Assembly (NCBI RefSeq): GCF_039595935.1
Contig: NZ_JBCNKR010000006.1
Location: 2,266,001 to 2,330,000, forward strand
DNA from: Flavobacterium sp.
GTDB taxonomy: Bacteria > Bacteroidota > Bacteroidia > Flavobacteriales > Flavobacteriaceae
Reading direction: 5' to 3'
Length of the DNA: 64,000 nt
Part shown: one piece after another, positions 25,638-34,983 of the stretch
Numbering within the stretch: the stretch's first letter is position 1
How the letters are laid out: every line of letters begins with the position of its first letter
Made by a program: the position numbers and the translations under genes
Notes under the pieces: generated by a model
Database searches by the model: none
Told to the model about the DNA's origin: nothing
The model's input: only the letters and a program-made list of their open reading frames with translations

Positions 25638-25774
25638 GCTATACGCAATAAGCTTTAAGCTATATGCAAAACATTATTAAATTAAAAAAGCGGTCTATGT
25701 TTTACATAGACCGCTTTTTGAGTTTTAGGGCATTTCTAGTAAAAGCCTATAGCTTAAAACTTATTGCCTATAGC
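25638..25774. repeat. Long imperfect inverted repeat with a terminator in the centre
   Basis: Arms 25638-25667 and 25745-25774 match over 30 bases with three mismatches when one is reverse-complemented. The left arm contains word repeats (GCTATACGCAATAAG, GCTTTAAGCTATATGC). A perfect 16-base hairpin, AAAAAGCGGTCTATGT at 25685-25700 with its complement at 25704-25719, sits in the middle. It lies between convergent genes and ends four bases before the uvrA stop. Confidence 0.85.
25685..25719. terminator. Bidirectional terminator, centre of the inverted repeat
   Basis: A 16-base perfect stem (GCGGTCTATGT core) with a three-base loop and A/T tracts on both outer flanks serves the gene ending at 25622 (+) and uvrA (-). 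Confidence 0.9.
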
Positions 25775-25778
25775 GTTA

Positions 25779-28574
25779 TTAAAGTTTATCTTTCAAATAA
25801 ATTCCGGTAACAGAATCTTTTACTTTAACAATTTCTTCGGGTGTTCCTGCTGCCAATAAATGTCCGCCGTTTTCGCCTCCTTCAGGACCAAGATCAATAA
25901 TCCAGTCGGCACACTTAATTAGATCTAAATTGTGTTCAATTACAATTATAGAATGTCCTTTTTCGATTAAAGCGTCAAAAGAAGCTAATAATTTTTTGAT
26001 GTCGTGAAAATGAAGTCCTGTTGTTGGCTCATCAAAAACAAATAAAGCTTTATCTTTTGTAGCACCTTTTACTAAAAACGACGCTAATTTAATACGCTGT
26101 GCCTCACCGCCGGATAGAGTAGAAGAAGATTGCCCTAATTGAACATATCCTAATCCAACATCTTGTAAAGGCTGTAATTTTTGTGTAATTTTTGATTGTT
26201 TATTTTTTTCAAAAAAAGCAATGGCATCATCAATTGTCATGGTCAAAACATCGTTGATATTTTGATTGTCAAAAGTAACTTCCAGAATTTCTTTTTTAAA
26301 TCTTTTTCCACCGCAGGTTTCACAAGGAAGAGAAACGTCGGCCATAAAGACCATTTCAACATTTATAGAGCCTTCTCCTTTGCAAGTTTCGCATCTTCCT
26401 CCATCAACATTAAAAGAAAAATGTTTAGCCTGATAACCCCTTATTTTTGATAATTTTTCTTTCGCATATAAATCACGAATATCGTCATAAGCTTTAATAT
26501 AAGTTACAGGATTTGATCTCGAACTTCTTCCGATAGGGTTTTGATCTACATACTCAATATGTTTTATCTGAGAGAATGATCCTGATATTTCACTAAACTG
26601 CCCCGCTTTTTCTGAAGCATTTTCCAGTTTTTTCTGCATGGCAGGAAATAGTATTTTCTTAATTAAAGTACTTTTTCCACTTCCTGAAACTCCGGTTACA
26701 ACCGTTAAAACATCAAGAGGAAAAGTAACATTAATGTTTTTAAGATTGTTTTCTCTGGCTCCAATAATATCAATATGGTTTTTGAATTTTCGTCTTTTCT
26801 TCGGAACAGAAATTTCTAAATCGCCATTAAGATATTTTGAAGTAAGCGAATCAGATTTTAAAATCTCAGGATAAGTTCCCTGAGCAACTAATTGACCTCC
26901 AAAAGTTCCGGCTTCGGGACCAATATCAATAATCATATCGGCCGCTTTCATAATATCTTCGTCGTGTTCTACCACAATTACCGTATTTCCTAAATCACGA
27001 AGCGAAAGCAAAACTTTAATCAAACGCTCAGAGTCTTTTGGATGAAGACCAATACTTGGTTCGTCGAGAATATACATTGAACCAACTAAACTGCTTCCTA
27101 ATGAAGTAGCAAGATTGATACGCTGCGATTCTCCTCCTGAAAGTGTTGACGAATTTCTATTTAAGGTTAAATAATCTAAACCAACTTCAGTCAAAAACGA
27201 TAAACGATTATTGATTTCGACCATTAAACGTTTTGCGATTTGCTGTTCGTAAACATTTAGTTCAAGATTTTTGAAAAAAGTAACCAAATGTCTTATTGGA
27301 AGATCGACTAAATCTGAAACTGTTTTTCCGCCAATTTTTACATAAGAAGCTTCTTCTCGTAAGCGTTTACCGCGACAGGCATGGCATTTTGTTTTTCCGC
27401 GGTAACGCGAAAGCATGACACGGTTTTGAATTTTATAATTTTTTTCTTCAAGTTCTCTAAAGAAATCATTTAGACCCTGAAAATACTTATTTCCAGTCCA
27501 GATTAAATCTTTTTGATCTTCTGTAAGTTCAAAATAAGGTTTGTGAATTGGAAAATCGAATTTGTAAGCGTGTTTCACCAATTCGTCTTTATACCAGCTC
27601 ATACTGTCGCCGCGCCACGGATAAATAGCGCTTTCAAAAACGGATAATGATGTATTTGGAACAACCAAATCAGCGTCGATGCCAATAATATTTCCGTAAC
27701 CTTCGCAAACCGGGCAAGCTCCATAAGGATTATTAAAGCTAAACAAATGAACGTTTGGTTCAAGGAAAGTAATGCCGTCTAATTCGAAATTGTTTGAATA
27801 TGAAAAACGTTTATTTGTGCCTAATTCCTGCAGAAAACAAATTCCTTTTCCTTCAAAAAAAGCAGTCTGAACAGCATCTGCAAGACGATTGTAGAATTCT
27901 TCTTCTTCTTTTACAACAATACGGTCGATCACCAGCAAAATGTCTTTATTGTCTAATTGATGAAGATTTTCAGGAGAAAACTCATCCAGACGAACCATTT
28001 CGTTATCGACTAAAATACGGGCAAAACCCTGTTGTAAAAGGATTTTTAATTTATCTTCCAGCTGACGACCTTCTTCTAAATGAATTGGAGAAAGAAGAAG
28101 CCATCTACTATCAATTTCCAGCGTTTTTACATCAGAAATAACATCAGAAACGGTATTTTTTTTCACTTCTTGTCCAGAAATTGGCGAATAAGTTCTTCCA
28201 ATTCTGGCAAACAAAAGTTTTATGTAATCGTAGATTTCTGTAGAAGTTCCAACTGTCGAACGGGCATTTGTTGTATTTACTTTCTGCTCAATCGCAATTG
28301 CCGGAGCAATTCCTTTAATATATTCAACTTTTGGTTTGTCTAAACGCCCCAAAAACTGACGTGCGTATGATGATAAACTTTCAACATAACGGCGTTGTCC
28401 TTCTGCATATAAGGTATCAAAAGCTAAACTTGATTTTCCTGATCCCGAAAGTCCTGTAATTACAACAAGTTTATTTCGCGGAATGGCTACATCTACATTT
28501 TTTAAATTATGTACTTGTGCACCTTTTATTATAATATTTTGCTTCGGGTCTAGTGTAGAAAGATCAATTTGCAT
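25779..28574 (-). CDS. uvrA: UvrABC excinuclease subunit A
   Basis: 931 residues from the ATG at 28574; an in-frame TTG four codons upstream is less likely. UvrA is the damage-recognition ATPase of nucleotide excision repair. Two ABC modules are visible: Walker A GLSGSGKSS near residue 40 and GVSGSGKST near 630, and two LSGGE signatures (NSSTLSGGESQRI and SSSTLSGGEAQRI). Zinc-finger cysteine pairs are present in ACPVCEGYG, in KCHACRGKR and in the C-terminal CETCKGEG / CETCGGKRF. The UvrB-binding and insertion domains are of normal size. CAAAAGTA at 28593-28600 is a candidate -7 element on the minus strand. Confidence 0.97.
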   Translation of the reverse strand: MQIDLSTLDPKQNIIIKGAQVHNLKNVDVAIPRNKLVVITGLSGSGKSSLAFDTLYAEGQRRYVESLSSYARQFLGRLDKPKVEYIKGIAPAIAIEQKVNTTNARSTVGTSTEIYDYIKLLFARIGRTYSPISGQEVKKNTVSDVISDVKTLEIDSRWLLLSPIHLEEGRQLEDKLKILLQQGFARILVDNEMVRLDEFSPENLHQLDNKDILLVIDRIVVKEEEEFYNRLADAVQTAFFEGKGICFLQELGTNKRFSYSNNFELDGITFLEPNVHLFSFNNPYGACPVCEGYGNIIGIDADLVVPNTSLSVFESAIYPWRGDSMSWYKDELVKHAYKFDFPIHKPYFELTEDQKDLIWTGNKYFQGLNDFFRELEEKNYKIQNRVMLSRYRGKTKCHACRGKRLREEASYVKIGGKTVSDLVDLPIRHLVTFFKNLELNVYEQQIAKRLMVEINNRLSFLTEVGLDYLTLNRNSSTLSGGESQRINLATSLGSSLVGSMYILDEPSIGLHPKDSERLIKVLLSLRDLGNTVIVVEHDEDIMKAADMIIDIGPEAGTFGGQLVAQGTYPEILKSDSLTSKYLNGDLEISVPKKRRKFKNHIDIIGARENNLKNINVTFPLDVLTVVTGVSGSGKSTLIKKILFPAMQKKLENASEKAGQFSEISGSFSQIKHIEYVDQNPIGRSSRSNPVTYIKAYDDIRDLYAKEKLSKIRGYQAKHFSFNVDGGRCETCKGEGSINVEMVFMADVSLPCETCGGKRFKKEILEVTFDNQNINDVLTMTIDDAIAFFEKNKQSKITQKLQPLQDVGLGYVQLGQSSSTLSGGEAQRIKLASFLVKGATKDKALFVFDEPTTGLHFHDIKKLLASFDALIEKGHSIIVIEHNLDLIKCADWIIDLGPEGGENGGHLLAAGTPEEIVKVKDSVTGIYLKDKL

Positions 28575-28586
28575 AAAAAAAGTCAA

Positions 28587-28899
28587 TTTTTACAAAAGTA
28601 ATCAATTTTGAACAGAGTTTTGTTAAGGATATTGTTCCAAATCTTAACAGAATTACCATGTTTTGAATGTTGATTTGAATGAAAATTAATTACTATACGT
28701 TTCCCATGGTTTCAACCATGGGCTATGTTGAATATGATTGAGGAAGAAATTAAACATAGCAGCTGTTTTAACCGCTGGAACGCAATATATTTTTTCATCA
28801 TTAAATCATGGAATCTTTTATTTTACTAAAAATTTGTGGTTTCCATATAAAATATGCTATTTTAGAACTGTTTTAGTACCCTTAAAATCCTGACCAAAT
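28587..28899. other. 313-base gap between divergent uvrA and the PUL regulator
   Basis: It contains the possible uvrA promoter element (28593-28600), a three-part palindromic element (28703-28778, described separately) and an AT-rich leader to the TTG at 28900. No RNA gene seen. Confidence 0.55.
28703..28778. repeat. Compound palindromic REP-like element (two hairpins inside a paired bracket)
   Basis: Hairpin 1 is CCCATGGTT-TC-AACCATGGG (28703-28722). GCTATGTT at 28722-28729 pairs with AACATAGC at 28753-28760. Hairpin 2 is CAGCTGTTTTAACCGCTG (28760-28777). The set could fold as a cruciform with three stems. The layout resembles dispersed palindromic repeats known from Flavobacteriia genomes, but I see only this copy here. 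Confidence 0.75.
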
Positions 28900-31701
28900 T
28901 TGAAAACTAAACTATCTGTACTGCTGTTTTTGATGAATTTCCTGCTGTTTTCGCAAGAACTTCCTCCCATTGTTAAATATTCTACTTCTGTTTATGGAGC
29001 CGGAAATCAAAGCTGGATGATTTCTCAGGACGATGAAAACTATTTGTATTTTGCTAATAATGATGGACTTTTAGAATATAACGGAACCAGCTGGCAATTG
29101 TATCCGGGGCCGAATGAAACCATTATTCGTTCGGTAAAAGTTATTGGTAATAAAGTCTTTACGGGCAGTTATATGAATTTTGGCTACTGGGCCAGAAGCG
29201 AAGATGGTAAATTAAAATACACCTCACTCAGCGATAAAATCAAAAATAAAATTCTGGATGATGAGCAGTTTTGGAATATTTTAAAATACGATCAATGGAT
29301 TCTGTTTCAATCTTTAAACCGAATTTATATTTATGATACCAAAGCCAAAAGGTTTAATATTATTGCACCTAAAAATGGTGTAGTAAAATCATTTGCGACT
29401 AAAAATGCGATTTATTTTCAAACAACAAAAGAAGGGCTTTTTGAAATTGAAAGCGGCAGGGCAAAATTAGTTTCAGATAATCCAACTCTGAAGAAATTTA
29501 CAATTGCGAATGTTTTTGCAACAGATGAAGGTTTGCTAATTCAAACGCAGTTAGATGGAATTTATAAACTTGTTGGAAATTCGCTGACAAGAGTTACTAC
29601 TGATGTAGATTCAGAATTAAAATCGAGTTTTGTTTACAGCAGCCAGCGTCTTCAGGACGGAAGTTTTGCATTAGGAACAGTTTCAAACGGAGTTTTTATT
29701 TTATCAGATAAAGGAAAACTAAAATATCATTTAACGCAAAGCAAAGGTTTGAGTAATAATACCGCTTTGTCTCTTTTTGAAGATAAAGACCAGAATTTAT
29801 GGGTTGGACTTGACAACGGAATTAACTGTATCAACATTCAGTCACCTGTTCATAGTTTTACAGATGATACAGGAGTTTTAGGAACGGTTTACGCATCGGC
29901 AGTTTTTAACGGAATGCTGTACATTGGAACCAATCAGGGATTGTTTTGTAAGCCAACGCAAAGCAATTCTGAATTCAAATTTATAAATGGTACAAAAGGT
30001 CAGGTTTGGTCTTTGTTTACTTATGATAATACACTTTTCTGCGGACACGATTCCGGAACTTTTATCGTTACAAATGATTCGGCGAGAAGTATATTTTCAG
30101 CTTCGGGAACCTGGAAATTTGAACCGGTTCCGGGAAATAAAAATCAGTTAATTCAGGGAAATTATTATGGACTTTCGGTTTTAGAAAAAATAAATAATCA
30201 ATGGATTTTTAAAAACAAAATTCATGGGTTTGATTATTCTTCCCGTTATTTCGAAATCACAAAAAATCTCGATGTCTATGTGAGCCACGAATACAAAGGA
30301 ATTTTTAGATTAAAACTAGGCAAATCACTTTTAAAAGCACATGATTTTTATACTTACAAATCTCCTCAAAAAGGAAACAGCGCCAGTTTAACCACTTTTA
30401 ATAATTCGATTTATTATGCTTACAAAGGCGGAATTTTTAAATTAAATCCTAAAACCAGACAATTTGAAAAAGATACTGTTTTGAGTTCAATTTTCGAAAA
30501 AGACGAATATACATCAGGAAAATTAATTGTAGATAATTCAAACAAAATCTGGTTATTTTCTAAAAACTACATTCATTATTTTTCGGCCAGTAAATTAAGT
30601 AATCAGTTAAAGCAGAATATAATTCCGATTCCGTCTTCGCTAACCAATTCAATGTTAGGTTATGAAAATATTACACAAATTTCAAAATCAACTTATTTAA
30701 TTGGAACTACTGATGGTTATTATACTTTAAATATTGATGATTTGAGTTTTAAAAACTACAGCGTTTTTATTACTGATATCACCATAAATAAACAAAACGA
30801 AAACTTCAAAAATGTCGGAATTACAAGTGAAGGTAGTTTCCGTCACGACGAAAATAACATCACGCTCAATTACACGGTACCTGAGTACAATAAGTATATT
30901 AATTCTGAATATCAATATTCGCTGGAAGGTTTTCAAAATGAATGGAGCGAATGGAGTACAAAAGCAACGGCAAATTTTAAAAACCTGCCTCCGGGAAAAT
31001 ATACTTTTAAAGTAAGAGCAAAATATGCCAATACCATTCTGCCAAATACAGCCGTTTATACATTTGTGGTTTTGAAACCTTGGTATTTAACAAATCTTGC
31101 TTGTTTCATATATCTCCTTTTAATGATTGCACTCGGATATTTTATTAATAAAGCGTATCGTAATTATTATCAAAAACAAAAAGAAAAGCTTATTGAAGAA
31201 AATAATCTTCTTTTAGAAATTAAAGAATTAGAAAACGAGCAGGAATTAATGCGAATTCGTAATGAACAGCTTTCTCAGGACGTTGATAATAAAAATCGCG
31301 AACTCGCAGTTTCGACAATGAGTTTGAATAGTAAAAACGAATTATTAGCTTTTATTAAAGAAGATTTAAAGAAAACAGCCCAAAACGACAGTTCAAATAT
31401 CAAATCTGTAATTAGTACGATTAATAAAAATATTACCGAAGAAGATTCGTGGAATGTATTTAAAGAAGCATTCGATAATGCCGATAAAGATTTCTTAAAA
31501 AGAATAAAACAAATGCATCCGGCCTTAACGCCAAACGACCTGCGTTTATGTGCTTATCTTCGATTAAATCTATCTTCAAAAGAGATTGCTCCAATGTTTA
31601 ATATTTCGGTTCGAAGTGTTGAGATAAAAAGGTATCGTTTGCGTAAAAAAATGGATTTGCAGCACGAAATCGGTTTAGTTGAATATATTCTGGCTGTATA
31701 G
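28900..31701 (+). CDS. Membrane-spanning sensor-regulator: Reg_prop propeller, Y_Y_Y domain, LuxR-type HTH
   Basis: 933 residues from a TTG at 28900. It has a signal peptide (to LLFSQ), then a beta-propeller of repeated two-component regulator (Reg_prop) blades such as NTALSLFEDKDQNLWVGLDNG (about 25-640), and a Y_Y_Y domain near 655-722 (YQYSLEGFQNEWSEWS). One membrane helix lies at about 731-750, then a coiled coil rich in Glu and Lys, and a C-terminal LuxR-type helix-turn-helix at about 873-930 (LSSKEIAPMFNISVRSVEIKRYRLRKK). There is no histidine kinase or receiver domain, so periplasmic glycan sensing would be passed straight to the DNA-binding domain. It sits directly upstream of the SusCD genes and is their probable activator. 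Confidence 0.9.
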   Translation: MKTKLSVLLFLMNFLLFSQELPPIVKYSTSVYGAGNQSWMISQDDENYLYFANNDGLLEYNGTSWQLYPGPNETIIRSVKVIGNKVFTGSYMNFGYWARSEDGKLKYTSLSDKIKNKILDDEQFWNILKYDQWILFQSLNRIYIYDTKAKRFNIIAPKNGVVKSFATKNAIYFQTTKEGLFEIESGRAKLVSDNPTLKKFTIANVFATDEGLLIQTQLDGIYKLVGNSLTRVTTDVDSELKSSFVYSSQRLQDGSFALGTVSNGVFILSDKGKLKYHLTQSKGLSNNTALSLFEDKDQNLWVGLDNGINCINIQSPVHSFTDDTGVLGTVYASAVFNGMLYIGTNQGLFCKPTQSNSEFKFINGTKGQVWSLFTYDNTLFCGHDSGTFIVTNDSARSIFSASGTWKFEPVPGNKNQLIQGNYYGLSVLEKINNQWIFKNKIHGFDYSSRYFEITKNLDVYVSHEYKGIFRLKLGKSLLKAHDFYTYKSPQKGNSASLTTFNNSIYYAYKGGIFKLNPKTRQFEKDTVLSSIFEKDEYTSGKLIVDNSNKIWLFSKNYIHYFSASKLSNQLKQNIIPIPSSLTNSMLGYENITQISKSTYLIGTTDGYYTLNIDDLSFKNYSVFITDITINKQNENFKNVGITSEGSFRHDENNITLNYTVPEYNKYINSEYQYSLEGFQNEWSEWSTKATANFKNLPPGKYTFKVRAKYANTILPNTAVYTFVVLKPWYLTNLACFIYLLLMIALGYFINKAYRNYYQKQKEKLIEENNLLLEIKELENEQELMRIRNEQLSQDVDNKNRELAVSTMSLNSKNELLAFIKEDLKKTAQNDSSNIKSVISTINKNITEEDSWNVFKEAFDNADKDFLKRIKQMHPALTPNDLRLCAYLRLNLSSKEIAPMFNISVRSVEIKRYRLRKKMDLQHEIGLVEYILAV

Positions 31702-31942
31702 TATTTCAAAAAGCGGCTCAAAAAAACTATACATTACCACAACATTATGCTTTTATTGGGAAAACAGAGCGGAAATGTTAAAGAAATTAACATTGAGAAA
31801 TTATAGTTATACAGCGGTGTATTTTATGATATCCTAAATTTAGAGTAGATTTTTTTATGATGTATGTTTTTTGTTGAGGTTAATTTTATCGTTTTCATAA
31901 AGGGAACAGATAAATTTAGCTTTCAATAAAAACTAACTAATT

Positions 31943-34900
31943 ATGAAATCTAAGTTATTACTAATTGTACTCTCACTGTGTACATCTTTTGCCTTTGCGC
32001 AATCTATAGATGTAAGCGGTACGGTAGTAGATGGGTCAGGACTAGCATTGCCTGGCGTTAATGTAAAAGTTAAAAGTTCGTCACAAAACACAACCACCGA
32101 TTTTGACGGATCTTTTAAGTTATCGGGAGTTTCGAAGGGAGCTTCTGTTGTTTTTAGTTACATAGGCTACAGAACTCAGGAAGTTGTAGTTTCCGGAACT
32201 AAAATGACTGTAAAAATGGCCGACGACGCCAAGTCTCTTGACGAAGTCGTTGTTATTGGTTATGGTACTCAAAAGAAAAGAGAAGTTACCGGAGCTGTTT
32301 CTGTTGTAGACAGCAAAACACTTGATATCTTGAAACCAGCAAGAATCGAGCAGGCTTTACAAGGAACTGTTTCAGGGGTAAACGTAACGACGCAGTCAGG
32401 AGCGCCGGGTGCACCATTGGATATTCGTATTCGTGGTATAGCCACAAACGGACAAAATGCGCCAACTGTTATTATTGATGGGTATGTTGGAGATTTAGGT
32501 CTTTTAAGTCCAAATGATATTGAAACCATTACCGTTTTAAAAGATGCTCAGGCCGCAATTTATGGTACTATTGGAGCAAACGGAATCATTTTGGTAACGA
32601 CTAAAATGGGTAAAAAGAATACTAAAACCAGAGTTTCGTTTAACAGTTATGCTGGTTTTCAGGAAACTTCAAGAAAATTACCAACTTTAAACGCTACAGA
32701 ATATGCACTTTTATTAAATGAAAGTTATGCAAATGGAGGAAGACCGCTTCCTTATCCAAATGTTTCTGGTTTAGGTTCCGGAACAGACTGGCAGAAAGAA
32801 GTTTTTCAAAAAGCTCCAATTATTAATAACGATTTGACAATTTCCGGAGGATCTGATAAACTTACATATTCTATCAGTGGATCGCATTTAGATCAGGAAG
32901 GTATTGTTGGCGGAGATAAATCTGGTTTCTTAAGAAATACGGCAAGACTTGGTTTAAGTGCAGACCTAAGCGATAAATTCAAATTAAAAACAAACGTTAT
33001 TTATACGTATTTCACAAGAAAAACATTAAACGAAAACGGATTGGGTTCTGTATTGTTTAATGCACTTAACGTTCCTGCAACTTTAAAACCATATGATGCA
33101 AATGGCGAATTTACTTTAGTGCCAAGTACAACAGGTTTAGGAAATGAGATTATTAACCCGCTTGCTCAGATTGCTAATACATATAATGATTACAATTATA
33201 AAAAACTGAACGGAAACTTTGGTCTTGATTACAAAATTTTCAAAGGATTTACACTTTCAAGTTCAATCGGTTTTAATACTTCAAATAGTGAAGGTAAATC
33301 TTTCGCAAAGCAAATTAGTTATGGCGGAAAAGTATTTGACGTTCAAAGAAGTTCTGTTAATCAATCGGCAGTAAATGATAACAATTATTCATTTGACCTT
33401 TTTGGAACTTACACCACAAAAATTGCAGACGCACATAATGTTACAGGAACTCTTGGTACAACTATTTTTAAAGAATGGGGTAACGGACTTTCTGCAACAG
33501 GTTTTGATGTTCCTAATAACTCTTGGGAATTTGCCGATATTTCTTTAACAAAAGGAGTTTCAGCAACCTTAACAAACAGTTCATACGTTTATGATCAAAG
33601 AAGATTATCTTATTTTGGAAGACTTCAATACGATTATAAAGGAAAGTATTTATTATCTGGAATGCTTCGTCGTGATTCTTCTACAAAATTTGGACCTGGA
33701 AACAAAGTGGGATATTTTCCATCATTCACTGCAGGTTGGGTAGTTTCTGAAGAAGGATTTTTTGGAACTCCTAAATTTATTAATTTCTTGAAATTAAGAG
33801 GAAGTTACGGTACTTTAGGAAATGATCAAATCCAGAATTATGGATATTTAGGACTTTTAAACGGAGAAGCAACGTATGTTTTTGATGGTACTTTAGTAAA
33901 CGGAACAGCAGGAGGACAAGTTCCTAACCCGGATTTGAAATGGGAAGAAGCACAGAAATTTGACGTCGGTTTAGATTTAAAAGTTTTAAATGATAAAGTT
34001 TTCATCGTAGCAGATTATTTCATCGATACCAGAAAAGATTTATTGATTCAAAATATTCCGGTTTCAGGAATTACAGGTACAGGTGCTCCAGGTGCAAGTG
34101 CTCCAACTTTAAATGCAGGATCTGTTAGAAATAAAGGTTTTGAATTCTCTGTTGAGTATAAAGATAAAATTTCTGATTCATTCTCATTTAGTCTAGCTTA
34201 CAATGTAACATTCCTTAAAAATGAAGTGTTAGAAGTAAACAACGGAACAGGATTTATCGAGACTGGTGCTTTTGGTGTAGGACAACCAGCTGCAGCACGT
34301 ATGGAAGTAGGAAAACCAATTGGATATTTCTATGGATATAAAACAGACGGAATTTTCCAAAATCAGGCAGAAGTTGATGCTCATCCATCACAAGTTGCTT
34401 TAGGAGCTGCTGCAGCGCCGGGAGATCTTCGTTATGTTGATGTAAATGGCGATGGTGTAATTGATACAAAAGATAAAACAAACATTGGAGATCCAATTCC
34501 GGATGCAACAATGGGATTCAATCTTCAGTTAAATTATAAAAACGTAGATTTCGCCGTTTATACTTTTGCTTCAGTAGGAAACGATATGATTCGTAACTAC
34601 GAAAGAACACTTTCTGATGCTAATCGTTTAAATTATGTTTTAGACAGATGGACAGGAGAAGGATCAACAAATTCAACACCTAGAGTGACAACAGGAGCAA
34701 CATCAAACAATGTACTTTCTAGTTATTTTGTTGAAGATGCTTCTTATTTCAGAATCCAAAATGTTCAGTTAGGATATTCACTTAGTCCTAGCGTTACTCA
34801 AAAAGTGGGAATCTCAAAATTAAGACTTTATGCAGGAGTAAATAACCTATACACATTTACCAAATATAAAGGTTTTGATCCGGGAGCTTCTAGCGGTGCG

Positions 34901-34978
34901 CCAATTGGTGGAGGAATCGATTACGGATTCTACCCAATTCCAAGAACCTATTTAATGGGGCTTAACATTAATTTCTAA
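31943..34978 (+). CDS. SusC/RagA-family TonB-dependent outer-membrane transporter
   Basis: 1011 residues. It has a signal peptide (to FAFAQ), a carboxypeptidase-regulatory-like domain (about 23-98, PGVNVKVKSSSQNTTTDFDGSFK), then the SusC linker SLDEVVVIGYGTQKK leading to the plug, and a long beta-barrel ending in NINF with a terminal Phe. It imports oligosaccharides across the outer membrane with the SusD partner encoded five bases downstream, driven by TonB. The gene starts 240 bases after the regulator. I saw no clear TAnnTTTG promoter there, in line with an activator-dependent promoter. Confidence 0.95.
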   Translation: MKSKLLLIVLSLCTSFAFAQSIDVSGTVVDGSGLALPGVNVKVKSSSQNTTTDFDGSFKLSGVSKGASVVFSYIGYRTQEVVVSGTKMTVKMADDAKSLDEVVVIGYGTQKKREVTGAVSVVDSKTLDILKPARIEQALQGTVSGVNVTTQSGAPGAPLDIRIRGIATNGQNAPTVIIDGYVGDLGLLSPNDIETITVLKDAQAAIYGTIGANGIILVTTKMGKKNTKTRVSFNSYAGFQETSRKLPTLNATEYALLLNESYANGGRPLPYPNVSGLGSGTDWQKEVFQKAPIINNDLTISGGSDKLTYSISGSHLDQEGIVGGDKSGFLRNTARLGLSADLSDKFKLKTNVIYTYFTRKTLNENGLGSVLFNALNVPATLKPYDANGEFTLVPSTTGLGNEIINPLAQIANTYNDYNYKKLNGNFGLDYKIFKGFTLSSSIGFNTSNSEGKSFAKQISYGGKVFDVQRSSVNQSAVNDNNYSFDLFGTYTTKIADAHNVTGTLGTTIFKEWGNGLSATGFDVPNNSWEFADISLTKGVSATLTNSSYVYDQRRLSYFGRLQYDYKGKYLLSGMLRRDSSTKFGPGNKVGYFPSFTAGWVVSEEGFFGTPKFINFLKLRGSYGTLGNDQIQNYGYLGLLNGEATYVFDGTLVNGTAGGQVPNPDLKWEEAQKFDVGLDLKVLNDKVFIVADYFIDTRKDLLIQNIPVSGITGTGAPGASAPTLNAGSVRNKGFEFSVEYKDKISDSFSFSLAYNVTFLKNEVLEVNNGTGFIETGAFGVGQPAAARMEVGKPIGYFYGYKTDGIFQNQAEVDAHPSQVALGAAAAPGDLRYVDVNGDGVIDTKDKTNIGDPIPDATMGFNLQLNYKNVDFAVYTFASVGNDMIRNYERTLSDANRLNYVLDRWTGEGSTNSTPRVTTGATSNNVLSSYFVEDASYFRIQNVQLGYSLSPSVTQKVGISKLRLYAGVNNLYTFTKYKGFDPGASSGAPIGGGIDYGFYPIPRTYLMGLNINF

Positions 34979-34983
34979 TTCTA

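Noticed and set aside
34254..34511. His/Leu/Gln-rich frame opposite the susC gene
   Set aside because: Antisense shadow of a well-supported coding region; no start signals or family features.
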